From: Mycobacterium gordonae
GTDB taxonomy: Bacteria > Actinomycetota > Actinomycetes > Mycobacteriales > Mycobacteriaceae
Direction of reading: 5' to 3'
Length of the DNA stretch: 37,344 nucleotides
Assembly (NCBI RefSeq): GCF_001417955.2
Contig: NZ_LKTM01000347.1
Coordinates: forward strand, 1 to 37,344
Shown: positions 23,919 through 31,910 of the stretch, piece by piece
How the letters are laid out: the number at the start of each line of letters is the position of its first letter
Position numbering within the stretch: the first letter of the stretch is position 1
Program-made: the position numbers and the translations under genes
Notes under the pieces: generated by a model
What the model saw: only the letters and a program-made list of their open reading frames with translations
What the model was told of the DNA's origin: nothing
The model's database searches: none

Positions 23919-24923
23919 ATGTCGGGTTCGGTCGCCGTGATCGGTGGCGGCGTCATCGGGCTGTCGGTGGCGCGCCGCGCGGCGCAGGCCGGGTTGTCGG
24001 TGACGGTGCACCGCACTCAGGACCGGGGAGCCTCGTGGGTCGCCGGCGGCATGCTCGCTCCGCACAGCGAAGGCTGGCCGGGTGAGGAACGCCTGCTGCG
24101 GCTGGGTCTGGAGTCGCTGCGGCTGTGGCGCGAGGGGTTCCTGGACGGGCTGGACCCGGCGGTGGTGACCGCACGCGAGTCCCTGGTGGTGGCCGTCGAC
24201 CGGGCCGATGTCGCCGACCTGCGCACCGTCGCCGACTGGTTGTCCCGGCAGGGCCACCCGGTGGTCTGGGAGTCGAACGCCCGCGACGTCGAACCGCTAC
24301 TGGCACAAGGCATCCGGCACGGTTTCCGGGCGCCCACCGAGCTGGCGGTGGACAACCGCGGCGTCGTCGACGCGCTGGCCCGGGACTGTGAGCGGCTCGG
24401 CGTGCGCTGGGCGGCGCCGGTCACCGATCTCAGCGCCGCCGACGGTGACACGGCGGTGATCGCGAACGGGATCGACGCGCCCGCGTTGTGGCCCGGCCTG
24501 CCGGTGCGACCGGTGAAGGGCGAGGTACTGCGGCTGCGCTGGCGCAAAGGCTGTATGCCGTTGCTGGGCAGGGTGGTTCGGGCCCGCGTGCACGGACGCC
24601 AGGTGTATCTGGTGCCGCGGGCCGACGGGGTGGTGGTGGGAGCCACCCAGTACGAGCACGGCAGGGATACCGCGCCGGTGGTGTCGGGGATACGTGACCT
24701 GCTCGAGGATGCGTGTGCGGTGATGCCGGCGCTCGGCGAGTACGAATTCGCCGAATGTGCCGCTGGCCTGCGCCCGATGACGCCCGATAACCTGCCCATT
24801 GTGCGACGACTCGACGAGCGGACCGTGGTGGCCGCCGGTCACGGCCGGTCGGGCTTTCTGCTGGCGCCCTGGACCGCCGAAAGGGTTGTCTCAGAACTTG
24901 TTCCGGTGGGAGCCCAGTCATGA
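23919..24923 (+). CDS. thiO: Glycine oxidase ThiO
   Basis: 334 residues from ATG 23919 just behind the riboswitch. FAD-dependent D-amino-acid-oxidase-type enzyme that converts glycine to the imine used by ThiG for thiazole formation. The dinucleotide-binding start is VAVIGGGVIGLSVARRAAQAG (about 4-24). Further family segments are SWVAGGMLAPHSEGW, LPVRPVKGEVLRLRW, YLVPRADGVVVGATQYE, and near the end AECAAGLRPMTPDNLP and AAGHGRSGFLLAPWTAE. The stop overlaps the thiS start (ATGA). Confidence 0.95.
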   Translation: MSGSVAVIGGGVIGLSVARRAAQAGLSVTVHRTQDRGASWVAGGMLAPHSEGWPGEERLLRLGLESLRLWREGFLDGLDPAVVTARESLVVAVDRADVADLRTVADWLSRQGHPVVWESNARDVEPLLAQGIRHGFRAPTELAVDNRGVVDALARDCERLGVRWAAPVTDLSAADGDTAVIANGIDAPALWPGLPVRPVKGEVLRLRWRKGCMPLLGRVVRARVHGRQVYLVPRADGVVVGATQYEHGRDTAPVVSGIRDLLEDACAVMPALGEYEFAECAAGLRPMTPDNLPIVRRLDERTVVAAGHGRSGFLLAPWTAERVVSELVPVGAQS

Positions 24924-25117
24924 TCGTGATGGTCAATGAGCAACGGCTCGAGGTCGACGAACCGACCACGGTGGCCGCGCTGCTGGCTTCGCTCGGCTTC
25001 CCCGAGCGCGGTGTCGCCGTCGCGATGGGCGACGCGGTGCTGCCCCGTTCGGATTGGGCCACAAAACTTTTCGACGGTGCGCGACTAGAGGTGGTGACGG
25101 CGGTGCAGGGTGGCTGA
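24920..25117 (+). CDS. thiS: Sulfur carrier protein ThiS
   Basis: 65 residues with a beta-grasp fold and the essential C-terminal Gly-Gly (TAVQGG), which is adenylated and thiocarboxylated to deliver sulfur to ThiG. Family features: MVNEQRLEVDEPTTVAALLASLGF and GVAVAMGDAVLPRSDW. The start overlaps the thiO stop and the last 8 bases overlap thiG, so the three proteins are made from tightly coupled frames. The activating ThiF/MoeZ enzyme is not in this window. Confidence 0.96.
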   Translation: MIVMVNEQRLEVDEPTTVAALLASLGFPERGVAVAMGDAVLPRSDWATKLFDGARLEVVTAVQGG

Positions 25118-25868
25118 CCATAAACTGACGATCGCGGATCGCAGCTTCGCGTCCCGGCTCATCATGGGTACCGGCGGTGCCACGAGCCTGTCGGTATTGG
25201 AGGAGGCGCTGGTCGCCTCCGGAACTGAGCTGACCACCGTGGCGATTCGCCGGGTCGACGCCGAGGGTGGCACCGGACTGCTCGATCTGCTCAACCGGCT
25301 CGGCATCACACCGCTGCCCAACACCGCCGGCTGCCGCAGCGCCGCCGAGGCCGTGCTGACCGCGCAGCTTGCCCGCGAGGCGCTGGACACCAACTGGGTC
25401 AAGCTCGAGGTGATCGCGGACGAGCGCACACTGCTGCCCGATGCGATCGAATTGGTCAGAGCGGCCGAGCAATTGGTCGACGACGGATTCGTGGTACTGC
25501 CCTACACCAATGACGACCCGGCGCTGGCCCGGCGGCTGGAGGACACTGGTTGCGCGGCGGTGATGCCGCTGGGGTCACCGATCGGCACGGGTCTGGGCAT
25601 CACCAACCCGCACAACATCGAGATGATCGTCGCCCGGGCGGGTGTTCCCGTGGTGCTCGATGCGGGCATCGGAACGGCCAGCGATGCGGCGCTGGCGATG
25701 GAATTGGGTTGCGACGCAGTGCTGTTGGCTACCGCGGTGACCCGCGCCGCCGACCCGCCGGCCATGGCCGCGGCGATGGCCGCCGGCGTCAACGCCGGGT
25801 TCCTGGCGCGTCGCGCCGGCCGGATCCCGAAACGCTTCTGGGCGCAGGCATCGAGCCCTTCCAGATGA
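25110..25868 (+). CDS. thiG: Thiazole synthase ThiG
   Basis: 252 residues from GTG 25110, overlapping thiS by 8 bases. It builds the thiazole phosphate ring from deoxyxylulose phosphate, dehydroglycine and ThiS thiocarboxylate. Markers: FASRLIMGTGGATSL near the N-terminus, the lysine that forms the imine in TNWVKLEVI (about residue 96), MPLGSPIGTGLGITNPHNIEMI, VPVVLDAGIGTASDAALAMELGCDAVLLATAV and the GFLARRAGRIPKR end. The stop overlaps the start of an SGNH hydrolase gene (ATGA). Confidence 0.96.
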   Translation: MADHKLTIADRSFASRLIMGTGGATSLSVLEEALVASGTELTTVAIRRVDAEGGTGLLDLLNRLGITPLPNTAGCRSAAEAVLTAQLAREALDTNWVKLEVIADERTLLPDAIELVRAAEQLVDDGFVVLPYTNDDPALARRLEDTGCAAVMPLGSPIGTGLGITNPHNIEMIVARAGVPVVLDAGIGTASDAALAMELGCDAVLLATAVTRAADPPAMAAAMAAGVNAGFLARRAGRIPKRFWAQASSPSR

Positions 25869-26623
25869 AAAGATATGTCGCGCTGGGTAGTTCGATGGCA
25901 TCCGGCCCCGGGATCAAACCGCGTGCCGAGGGCGCGCCGTTTCGGTCGGGCCGGTCGGCACGCAACTATCCGCATCTGGTCGCCGAGCGTGCCGGGCTCG
26001 AGCTGGTCGACGTCACCTACTCCGGGGCCACCACCGCCCACGTGCTGACCGAACGGCAGAACGGTGCACCGCCGCAGCTCACGGCGCTGGACGGTTCGGA
26101 GGCGCTGGTCACGGTCACCATCGGCGGCAATGACGTCGGCTACGTTCCGTTGCTGATGGCGGCCTCACTGCCACCCATCACGCGGCGGCTGCCGCTGATC
26201 GGGGGCCGAATCGGTGAGCTGCTGGACCGCGACGCGCGCGAGCACGCGCTGAGCCGGGTGTTCGACTCGCTGTGCGAGGTGGGCAGGTCGATTCGCCGGC
26301 GTGCGCCGAGCGCCCGGGTGCTGTTCGTCGACTATCTGACGCTGTTGCCGCCGTCAGGCGAACCGGCGCCGCCGCTGTCCGACGAGCACGCCGACCTGGG
26401 CCGGCAGGTGGCCGCCACCCTCGAGCAATTAACGGCAAAGGCCGCCGCGGCGACGGACTGTGAAGTCGTGTCGGCCGCGGCGGCCAGCCGCGATCATCAT
26501 GCGTGGTCTCGGCACCCTTGGACCGTGAAAGTCGTTGTGCCGCTACCTGGTCGTCCGGCTCCGTTGCATCCCAATGAGGCCGGGATGCAAGCGGTCGCTG
26601 ACCTGATCGTGAGCCGGTTGTAG
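25865..26623 (+). CDS. SGNH/GDSL-type hydrolase
   Basis: 252 residues from the ATG that overlaps the thiG stop. SGNH blocks are visible: block I VALGSSMASGPG (serine in GSS), block II glycine/serine at TYSGATTAHVL, block III asparagine in VTIGGNDVG, and block V H in LHPNEAGMQAVADLIV near the C-terminus. These are extracellular or cytosolic lipases/esterases; no signal peptide is seen here, so the enzyme is probably cytosolic. Its coupling to thiG places it in the TPP-riboswitch regulon, although no role in thiamine metabolism is known. It ends 6 bases from the convergent secreted-protein gene. Confidence 0.87.
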   Translation: MKRYVALGSSMASGPGIKPRAEGAPFRSGRSARNYPHLVAERAGLELVDVTYSGATTAHVLTERQNGAPPQLTALDGSEALVTVTIGGNDVGYVPLLMAASLPPITRRLPLIGGRIGELLDRDAREHALSRVFDSLCEVGRSIRRRAPSARVLFVDYLTLLPPSGEPAPPLSDEHADLGRQVAATLEQLTAKAAAATDCEVVSAAAASRDHHAWSRHPWTVKVVVPLPGRPAPLHPNEAGMQAVADLIVSRL

Positions 26624-26629
26624 CGGGGC

Positions 26630-27148
26630 TCAGCCGTTGGTGCGCCACCACTGGTAGAGCGAGGAGGTGTCGCCACCGGATGCCCGGACGAAAGCCAGCA
26701 CATTCTTGGCGTCGACGGTCCAGATGACCTCGGCCTTGCCGTCATCGGTCCCGCAGGCCACCTGTCCGGCGGAGTCGGTGGAGCTGCCCTGGTGCCAGAC
26801 GGTCGGTGACTTGGCGTCCCCGCAGTTTGTAAGCTGGTCGCTACCAATGAGTTTGGTGAACGCGCTGGCCAGGTCCGCGCTGTTGGGGAACTGGAAGTAC
26901 TTCGCCGAGGCCGGTCCGCTGCTGTCGGCGTTCTGGCCGCAGGCCAGTACCGCCTGCACCGTCGGGAAAGCGGACTGCACCTCGGAAACCGCCTGTGAGC
27001 CGCAGTTGCTCGAGGAGTAACCCTTCGACAGCGAGCCGGCGAACGCGTCGGTGGGGTCTGCGGATGCGGTAGCCACGCCGGCGCAGGCGAAGCCACCGAC
27101 GAGCGCCGCGGTCGTGATGCCACGCACCGCGTTCCTGAGGTAGGTCAT
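26630..27148 (-). CDS. Secreted four-cysteine protein, tandem paralogue 2
   Basis: 172 residues from ATG 27148, supported by AAGGAG 6 bases upstream. Residues 1-31 are a Sec signal peptide (TYLRNAVRGITTAALVGGFACAGVATASAD). The mature part shares with the upstream neighbour the segments LSKGYSSSNC, ACGQNAD, NCGDA, QVACGTDDGKAEVIWTVDAKNVLAFVRA and the identical end LYQWWRTNG. The four mature cysteines are conserved in both. I do not recognise a characterised family. The leader on the mRNA is a 24-base stretch without G (27161-27184), so translation initiation should be unhindered by structure. Confidence 0.87.
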   Translation of the reverse strand: MTYLRNAVRGITTAALVGGFACAGVATASADPTDAFAGSLSKGYSSSNCGSQAVSEVQSAFPTVQAVLACGQNADSSGPASAKYFQFPNSADLASAFTKLIGSDQLTNCGDAKSPTVWHQGSSTDSAGQVACGTDDGKAEVIWTVDAKNVLAFVRASGGDTSSLYQWWRTNG

Positions 27149-27191
27149 TTTCAGCTCCTTAGTTGTTTGGTTGTTGGTTGTGGGAAGTGCT

Positions 27192-27218
27192 CCGCAGGCA
27201 CACTGGAAGTCCCTGCGG
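27192..27218 (-). other. Stem-loop between tandem secreted-protein genes
   Basis: CCGCAGG (27192-27198) and CCTGCGG (27212-27218) form a 7-bp perfect inverted repeat with a 13-base loop, 10 bases after the stop of the first paralogue. No U-tract follows. It could be a weak terminator or a processing/stability element that sets the ratio of the two proteins. Confidence 0.4.
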
Positions 27219-27228
27219 CCGAACAAAA

Positions 27229-27732
27229 TCAGCCGTTCGTGCGCCACCATTGGTAGAGCGCCTGGACGTCGGTGGTGGATCCGCGGATGTAGCTCAGCAC
27301 ATTCTTGGCCTCGGTGGTCCAGATGACCTCCGCGGCGCCCTGGTAGGTACCGCAGGCGACCTGTCCCGCGGTGGCACCGGCACTGCCGGTGTGCCACGTG
27401 GTCGGCGACTGGCCGCTGTCGCCGCATGCGGTGAGGCTCTCATCCTTGATGCTGGCGGTGAATCCGCCGTTGAGGTCGCCGGTGTTGTTGTACAGCAGAT
27501 AGGTCGCTTTGACGGGTCCGTTCGCGTCCGCGTTCTGTCCGCAGTTGATCGCGGCCGCCACTCCCGCGGGAGGCTCTTTGGGGGTGCAGTTGCTCGACGA
27601 GTAGCCCTTGGACAGCGAAGCGGCGAGCGTGTCATTGGGGTCGGCGTTCGCCGTGGCGGTGCCCAGGTGGGCAAAGCCGCCCATGAGCGCTACCGCGGTT
27701 GCGGCTCGCAGCACCGTGTTGAGGTGAGACAA
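27229..27732 (-). CDS. Secreted four-cysteine protein, tandem paralogue 1
   Basis: 167 residues if started at TTG 27732. This start is preferred over longer frames because its N-terminus aligns residue by residue with the neighbour (SHLNTVLR versus TYLRNAVR) and an AAGGAG site lies upstream. Signal peptide to about residue 31 (GGFAHLGTATANAD). The mature protein keeps the four cysteines in SSNC, NCGQNAD, ACGDS and ACGTYQ contexts, and the end LYQWWRTNG identical to its paralogue. Clearly a tandem duplication; function unknown. First gene of the pair in the direction of transcription. Confidence 0.85.
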   Translation of the reverse strand: MSHLNTVLRAATAVALMGGFAHLGTATANADPNDTLAASLSKGYSSSNCTPKEPPAGVAAAINCGQNADANGPVKATYLLYNNTGDLNGGFTASIKDESLTACGDSGQSPTTWHTGSAGATAGQVACGTYQGAAEVIWTTEAKNVLSYIRGSTTDVQALYQWWRTNG

Positions 27733-27762
27733 CTCCTGGCTCCTTAATCGGCGGACCGACAT

Positions 27763-28104
27763 ATGCGGCCGCGTTGATATCGGTGAGTGTATTTCTCAAA
27801 CTCCCCGTAGAACAGGGCTTTCATGCCAATAGGCATCGTAGGGCTACTCCGGAGCGGTCCAACACATTCCGCTGGCAACTGTCTGTCTGGGCATCGATTC
27901 CAGGACCGTAATGCTCCGAAACACGTTGTGTATCAGAGGATTTAGCGCTTGTCCGGGGTGCCCGTCGGGTGGGGGTGCCCAGATAGCCGCGCAAGCGGTG
28001 GAGGTGCCCGGCAAGCAATTTCAGATTGGTGATGCCGTCGAGACTGCTCTCCGGTATGGTAAGCCTCGCTTCACGCCAGCTAACTCTTTCGATCTGGAGA
28101 ATCC
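27763..28104. other. Intergenic region without a recognisable gene
   Basis: These 342 bases separate the divergent secreted-protein and dispanin genes. Short open frames exist on both strands but lack family resemblance and ribosome sites. Three copies of a 9-mer, GGGGTGCCC at 27955 and 27972 and GAGGTGCCC at 28001, stand in the same direction. TATGGT at 28055-28060 is a possible -10 element for the dispanin gene, about 45 bases before its ATG. Confidence 0.5.
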
Positions 28105-28446
28105 ATGACTCAACCACCCCCTCCCGGTTACCCGCCGCAGCAGCCGCCGGCAGGTCAGCAGCCGGACAACTACCTGGTCTGGTCGATCCTGGCGACGCTG
28201 TTCTGCTGTCTTCCGCTCGGGATCGTGGCGATCGTCAAGTCCACGCAGGTCAGTGGTTTGTGGGCGCAGGGCCAGTACGCCGAGGCGCAGGCCGCTGCCG
28301 ACAGTGCCAAGAAATTCGTGAAGTATTCCGTCATCGCCGGCGTGGTCGGCGCCGTCATCTACGGCGTCATCATCGCGCTGGGCGCGATGAACACCGACAC
28401 CAGCTCGGCGGCGATGATGATGGTCGATGCCCTGAGCCTGGGCTGA
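28105..28446 (+). CDS. CD225/dispanin-family membrane protein
   Basis: 113 residues. A Pro/Gln-rich N-terminus (TQPPPPGYPPQQPPAGQQP) is followed by a CD225 domain: DNYLVWSILATLFCCLPLGIVAIVKSTQV with the paired cysteines at the end of the first helix, a cytosolic loop SGLWAQGQYAEAQAAADSAKK, and a second membrane helix KYSVIAGVVGAVIYGVIIALG. This is the architecture of interferon-induced transmembrane proteins and their bacterial relatives. The bacterial role is unknown; membrane curvature or fusion effects are known only for animal members. The stop is 4 bases before the DUF2752 gene, so the two are co-transcribed. Confidence 0.9.
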   Translation: MTQPPPPGYPPQQPPAGQQPDNYLVWSILATLFCCLPLGIVAIVKSTQVSGLWAQGQYAEAQAAADSAKKFVKYSVIAGVVGAVIYGVIIALGAMNTDTSSAAMMMVDALSLG

Positions 28447-28450
28447 TCCG

Positions 28451-28888
28451 ATGGTGACCCGCCAAGGGTCGGTGCCCGCGAAACTGGGTGCGCGATTGAG
28501 CGCCCCAGTGCTCGTGGCCGCAGCTTCTACTGTGGCGTGTACCGGCATTTGGCTGGGTGACCCGACGACCCCGAACGGCCCGTTGCCGACCTGCCCCACC
28601 AAGGCATTACTGGGTATCGACTGTCCCGGCTGCGGCAGCATGCGAATGCTGTACAGCTTGATGCACGGTGATCTGTTGGCGGCCGCCAGATTTAACGCGC
28701 TCGGTCTGGTGGCAGTCGGGCTCCTGGTCTGGGCCTACCTGGCCTGGACGTATGGCCGGGTGGCCGGCCGGCGGGTCCGGGGCTGGCAGCACAATCGCTG
28801 GGCCGCCATGGTGACTCTGTCACTGGTGGTGGTCTGGTTTGTGGTGCGAAATCTGCCCTTTGCTCCGTTCAGCGCGTTGTACGTCTGA
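28451..28888 (+). CDS. DUF2752 membrane protein
   Basis: 145 residues with three probable membrane helices. The DUF2752 signature is LLGIDCPGCGSMRMLYSLMHGDLLAAARFNALGL (about 55-88), whose CPGCG motif may bind metal or form a disulfide. Function unknown. It starts 4 bases after the dispanin stop and ends 50 bases before lpqL. I know DUF2752 as a frequent neighbour of TM2/CD225-type small membrane proteins in actinobacteria, which argues for a joint function. Confidence 0.9.
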   Translation: MVTRQGSVPAKLGARLSAPVLVAAASTVACTGIWLGDPTTPNGPLPTCPTKALLGIDCPGCGSMRMLYSLMHGDLLAAARFNALGLVAVGLLVWAYLAWTYGRVAGRRVRGWQHNRWAAMVTLSLVVVWFVVRNLPFAPFSALYV

Positions 28889-28938
28889 TGCTGTACGTCT
28901 GAAAGTGCCGCCTTCGCATCTGGTCTAACGTGGGCGCA

Positions 28939-30441
28939 ATGGTGCACAAATTGAAGACGGTTCCGGTGGTGCTGGCTCTCAGCGCGATCGTCGCTTTCCT
29001 GGGGGTGGGCTGCGGGCGCGGGGCCAACCAGGCCGGGTCCAGTGGCGGCGGCCAGGCGGCGGGCGAGTTCGCGAACACGATCCGCAGCAAGGTCACCACC
29101 GACGCGATGATGGCGCACCTGACCAAGCTGCAGGACATCGCCAACACCAACAACGGCACGCGCGCCGTGGGTACTCCCGGCTACGAAGCCAGCGTCGACT
29201 ATGTCGTCGAGACGTTGCGTAAGAGCGGTTTTGACGTGCAGACTCCTGAGTTCTCGGCCCGGGTGTTCCACTCCGAGAAGGGTTCGGTGTCAGCCGGCGA
29301 CCTGACCGCCGATGCCCGCGCACTCGAATACAGCCTGCCCACCCCGGCCGAGGGAACGACCGGACCGCTGCTGTTCGCACCCAGCGGCGAGAACCCCGGA
29401 TGCTCGCCCGGCGACTACGACAAACTGCCTGCCAAAGGCGCGGTCGCCGTGGTGGATCGCGGCGGCTGCCAGTTCGCCCAGAAGGAAGACGCGGCCGCCC
29501 AGCGGGGCGCGGCGGCCCTGATCGTCATCGACAACGTCGACGAGCAATCGATGGGTGGCACCCTCGGAGCAAACACCGACGTGAAGATTCCGGTGGTCAG
29601 TGTCACCAGGTCGGTCGGGTTCCAGTTGCGCTCCAAATCCGGCCCGGTGACCATCAAACTCAACGCCAACACCCAGAGTTTCAAGGCCCGCAACGTCATC
29701 GCGCAGACCAAGACCGGATCGCCGACCGACGTGGTGATGGCCGGTGCGCATCTGGACAGCGTGCCCGAAGGCCCTGGCATCAACGACAACGGTTCCGGAG
29801 TGGCGGCGATCCTGGAATCCGCTGTGCAACTCGGGAATTCACCACAGGTGCACAACGCGGTTCGGTTCGCTTTCTGGGGCGCCGAGGAGCTCGGCCTGAT
29901 CGGTTCGCGCAACTACGTCGAATCGCTGGACGCCGAGGGCCTCAAGAACATCGCGCTGTATCTGAACTTCGACATGCTGGCATCGCCGAATCCCGGTTAC
30001 TTCACCTACGACGGTGACCAGTCGCTGCCGATGGACGCGCGTGGCCAGCCGGTGGTGCCCGAGGGGTCGGCCGGCATCGAGCGGACCTTGGTCGCCTACC
30101 TGAAGCAGGCCGGAAAGACAGCCCAGGACACCTCTTTCGACGGTCGCTCCGACTACGACGGATTCACGCTGGCGGGCATCCCGTCGGGCGGGCTGTTCTC
30201 CGGCGCCGAGGTCAAGATGTCCCAGGACCAGGCCAAGCTGTGGGGCGGTAAGGCAGACGAGCCATTCGACCCCAACTATCACCAGAAGGGCGACAATCTG
30301 GAGCACATCGACCGGACGTCGCTGGGCATCCAGGGTGGCGGTGTCGCCTACGCGGTAGCGCTCTACGCCCAGGATCTCGGCGGGCGCAACGGTGTTCCGG
30401 TCATGGAGGACCGCGTCCGGCACGTGCTCGCCAAGCCATGA
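28939..30441 (+). CDS. lpqL: Lipoprotein aminopeptidase LpqL (M28)
   Basis: 500 residues from ATG 28939, equal to M. tuberculosis LpqL; upstream GTG 28930 is less likely. The signal peptide ends in lipobox GVGC (C25). A protease-associated domain follows at about 130-245, then the M28 zinc peptidase domain. All expected catalytic and metal residues are present: H271 in GAHLDS, D283 in GINDNGSG (bridging Asp), E316 and E317 in FWGAEE (general base and ligand), D345 in LNFDML and H448 in DPNYHQ. It should remove N-terminal residues from peptides at the cell surface. The stop overlaps the start of a paralogue (ATGA). Confidence 0.96.
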   Translation: MVHKLKTVPVVLALSAIVAFLGVGCGRGANQAGSSGGGQAAGEFANTIRSKVTTDAMMAHLTKLQDIANTNNGTRAVGTPGYEASVDYVVETLRKSGFDVQTPEFSARVFHSEKGSVSAGDLTADARALEYSLPTPAEGTTGPLLFAPSGENPGCSPGDYDKLPAKGAVAVVDRGGCQFAQKEDAAAQRGAAALIVIDNVDEQSMGGTLGANTDVKIPVVSVTRSVGFQLRSKSGPVTIKLNANTQSFKARNVIAQTKTGSPTDVVMAGAHLDSVPEGPGINDNGSGVAAILESAVQLGNSPQVHNAVRFAFWGAEELGLIGSRNYVESLDAEGLKNIALYLNFDMLASPNPGYFTYDGDQSLPMDARGQPVVPEGSAGIERTLVAYLKQAGKTAQDTSFDGRSDYDGFTLAGIPSGGLFSGAEVKMSQDQAKLWGGKADEPFDPNYHQKGDNLEHIDRTSLGIQGGGVAYAVALYAQDLGGRNGVPVMEDRVRHVLAKP

Positions 30442-31910
30442 CGCGGCCGCTCGCCGTATTGCTGCTGACGCTGCTGATCGCGGCCTGCGCGGCGACCCAC
30501 CCGCCGGCCCGGCAGCCGTCCGCCGCACCCGACCCGGGCCGTTCGCTGGCCGCGAAGGTGACCGCGGACGGTATGTTCGTGCACCTGCGCGCGCTGCAGG
30601 AGATCGCCAACGCCAACAAGGGCAATCGGACGACCGGCACCCCGGGTTATGACGCCAGTGTCGACTACGTGGTGAAAGCCCTGCGCGGCAAGGGGTTCGA
30701 CGTTTCGACGCCGCAGTTCGAGCGGATGCGGAACGTGTCCGAGGGCAAGCCCACCCTGACGGTCGGCGGCCGTAGCTTCCCGGTGGACCAGGCTTCGCTG
30801 CTGGTGCGAACGCCGCCCGGTGGCTTGACCGGCCAGGTGATACGGCCCGCCCAAGCCGCCGGCTGCGCTGCGGGGGACTATCCGGCCGCGGTGGCCAGAG
30901 GGGCGATCGCCGTGGTCGACGACAGTCGCTGCTCGGTGGTCGACAAACAGAACGCCGCGGTCGGCAGGGGCGCCGCGGCGGTGATCGTGACCAGCCAGCC
31001 CAGCGGTCAGGGCGCGCCGCCGACCCTGTTCAACCCCGGCTACTACAACCAGCTGACGGTGCCGGTCGCGGTGGTGGGGGCCAATGGGGCGGCCGCGCTG
31101 AAGGGGTCCACCGCGTCGGTGCGGCTGGTGCTGGACGCCGAGAACGTCAAGGTCAGCTCGCGAAACGTGGTGGCGCAGACGAAAACCGGGTCGGCCGGTG
31201 AAGTGGTGATGGTCGGCACCCATCTGGACAGCCCGGCTGACAGCCCGGGCATCAACAATGCGGGTTCCGGAGTCGCGGCGGTGCTCGAGACCGCTCTGCA
31301 GCTGGGTCCGCTGCCGCCGGTGTCCAACGCGGTCCGCTTCGCCTTCTGGGGCGCCGCGGAGAACGGGCTCGACGGCTCCATGGACTACGTGTTCGGTCTG
31401 GACAACAACGCGCTCAACGACATCGCCCTCTACCTCAACTTCGACATGCTCGGATCCCCCAACCCGGGCTTCTTCACCGACGACGGGGACCAGTCCGGCC
31501 CGGCCGGACCAGGCGTGGCGGCATCGGACATTCCGGAGGGGTCGGCCGGCATCGAGCGCACCCTGGCCGGCTATCTGAACCTGGCCGGCAAGCGGCCGGC
31601 CGACATGCCGTTGAACACCCGGACCGACTACCACCCGTTCCTGGTCGCCGGCGTGCCGGTGGGCGGCATGAACACCGGCGCGTCCCAGACGAAAACGACT
31701 GTGCAGGCCCGGCTCTGGGGCGGACAACCAGGAGCCGCCTTCGATCCGAACTATCAGGGCGCCCGCGACACCGTCGATGCGGTCAACCGCGACGCGCTGG
31801 CGGTGATGGGGTCCGGGGTCGCGTTCGCGGTAGGCACCTACGCGGAGTCGATCGGCGGCGTCAACGGCGTCACACCGCACGACAAACGCCATCGGACACG
31901 GGTTTCCTGA
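30438..31910 (+). CDS. LpqL paralogue lacking key M28 residues (pseudo-peptidase)
   Basis: 490 residues from the ATG that overlaps the lpqL stop. Signal peptide with lipobox LIAAC (C17), a protease-associated domain and an M28 fold collinear with LpqL throughout (GTPGYDASVDYVVKAL, SRNVVAQTKTGS, YLNFDMLGSPNPG, EGSAGIERTLAGYL). The first ligand H262 and D336 are kept, as is the second Glu (E308). The bridging Asp is Asn (N274 in GINNAGSG), the general-base Glu is Ala (A307 in FWGAAEN) and the last His is Gln (Q440 in DPNYQG). The frame is intact, so this looks like a retained inactive homologue rather than a decaying gene. In M. tuberculosis I recall lpqM directly after lpqL. Confidence 0.9.
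   Translation: MTRPLAVLLLTLLIAACAATHPPARQPSAAPDPGRSLAAKVTADGMFVHLRALQEIANANKGNRTTGTPGYDASVDYVVKALRGKGFDVSTPQFERMRNVSEGKPTLTVGGRSFPVDQASLLVRTPPGGLTGQVIRPAQAAGCAAGDYPAAVARGAIAVVDDSRCSVVDKQNAAVGRGAAAVIVTSQPSGQGAPPTLFNPGYYNQLTVPVAVVGANGAAALKGSTASVRLVLDAENVKVSSRNVVAQTKTGSAGEVVMVGTHLDSPADSPGINNAGSGVAAVLETALQLGPLPPVSNAVRFAFWGAAENGLDGSMDYVFGLDNNALNDIALYLNFDMLGSPNPGFFTDDGDQSGPAGPGVAASDIPEGSAGIERTLAGYLNLAGKRPADMPLNTRTDYHPFLVAGVPVGGMNTGASQTKTTVQARLWGGQPGAAFDPNYQGARDTVDAVNRDALAVMGSGVAFAVGTYAESIGGVNGVTPHDKRHRTRVS

Noticed and set aside
27821..28117. 98-residue minus-strand frame in the intergenic region before the dispanin gene
   Set aside because: Overlaps the dispanin start, has no signal, motif or ribosome site, and shows no resemblance to a known protein.
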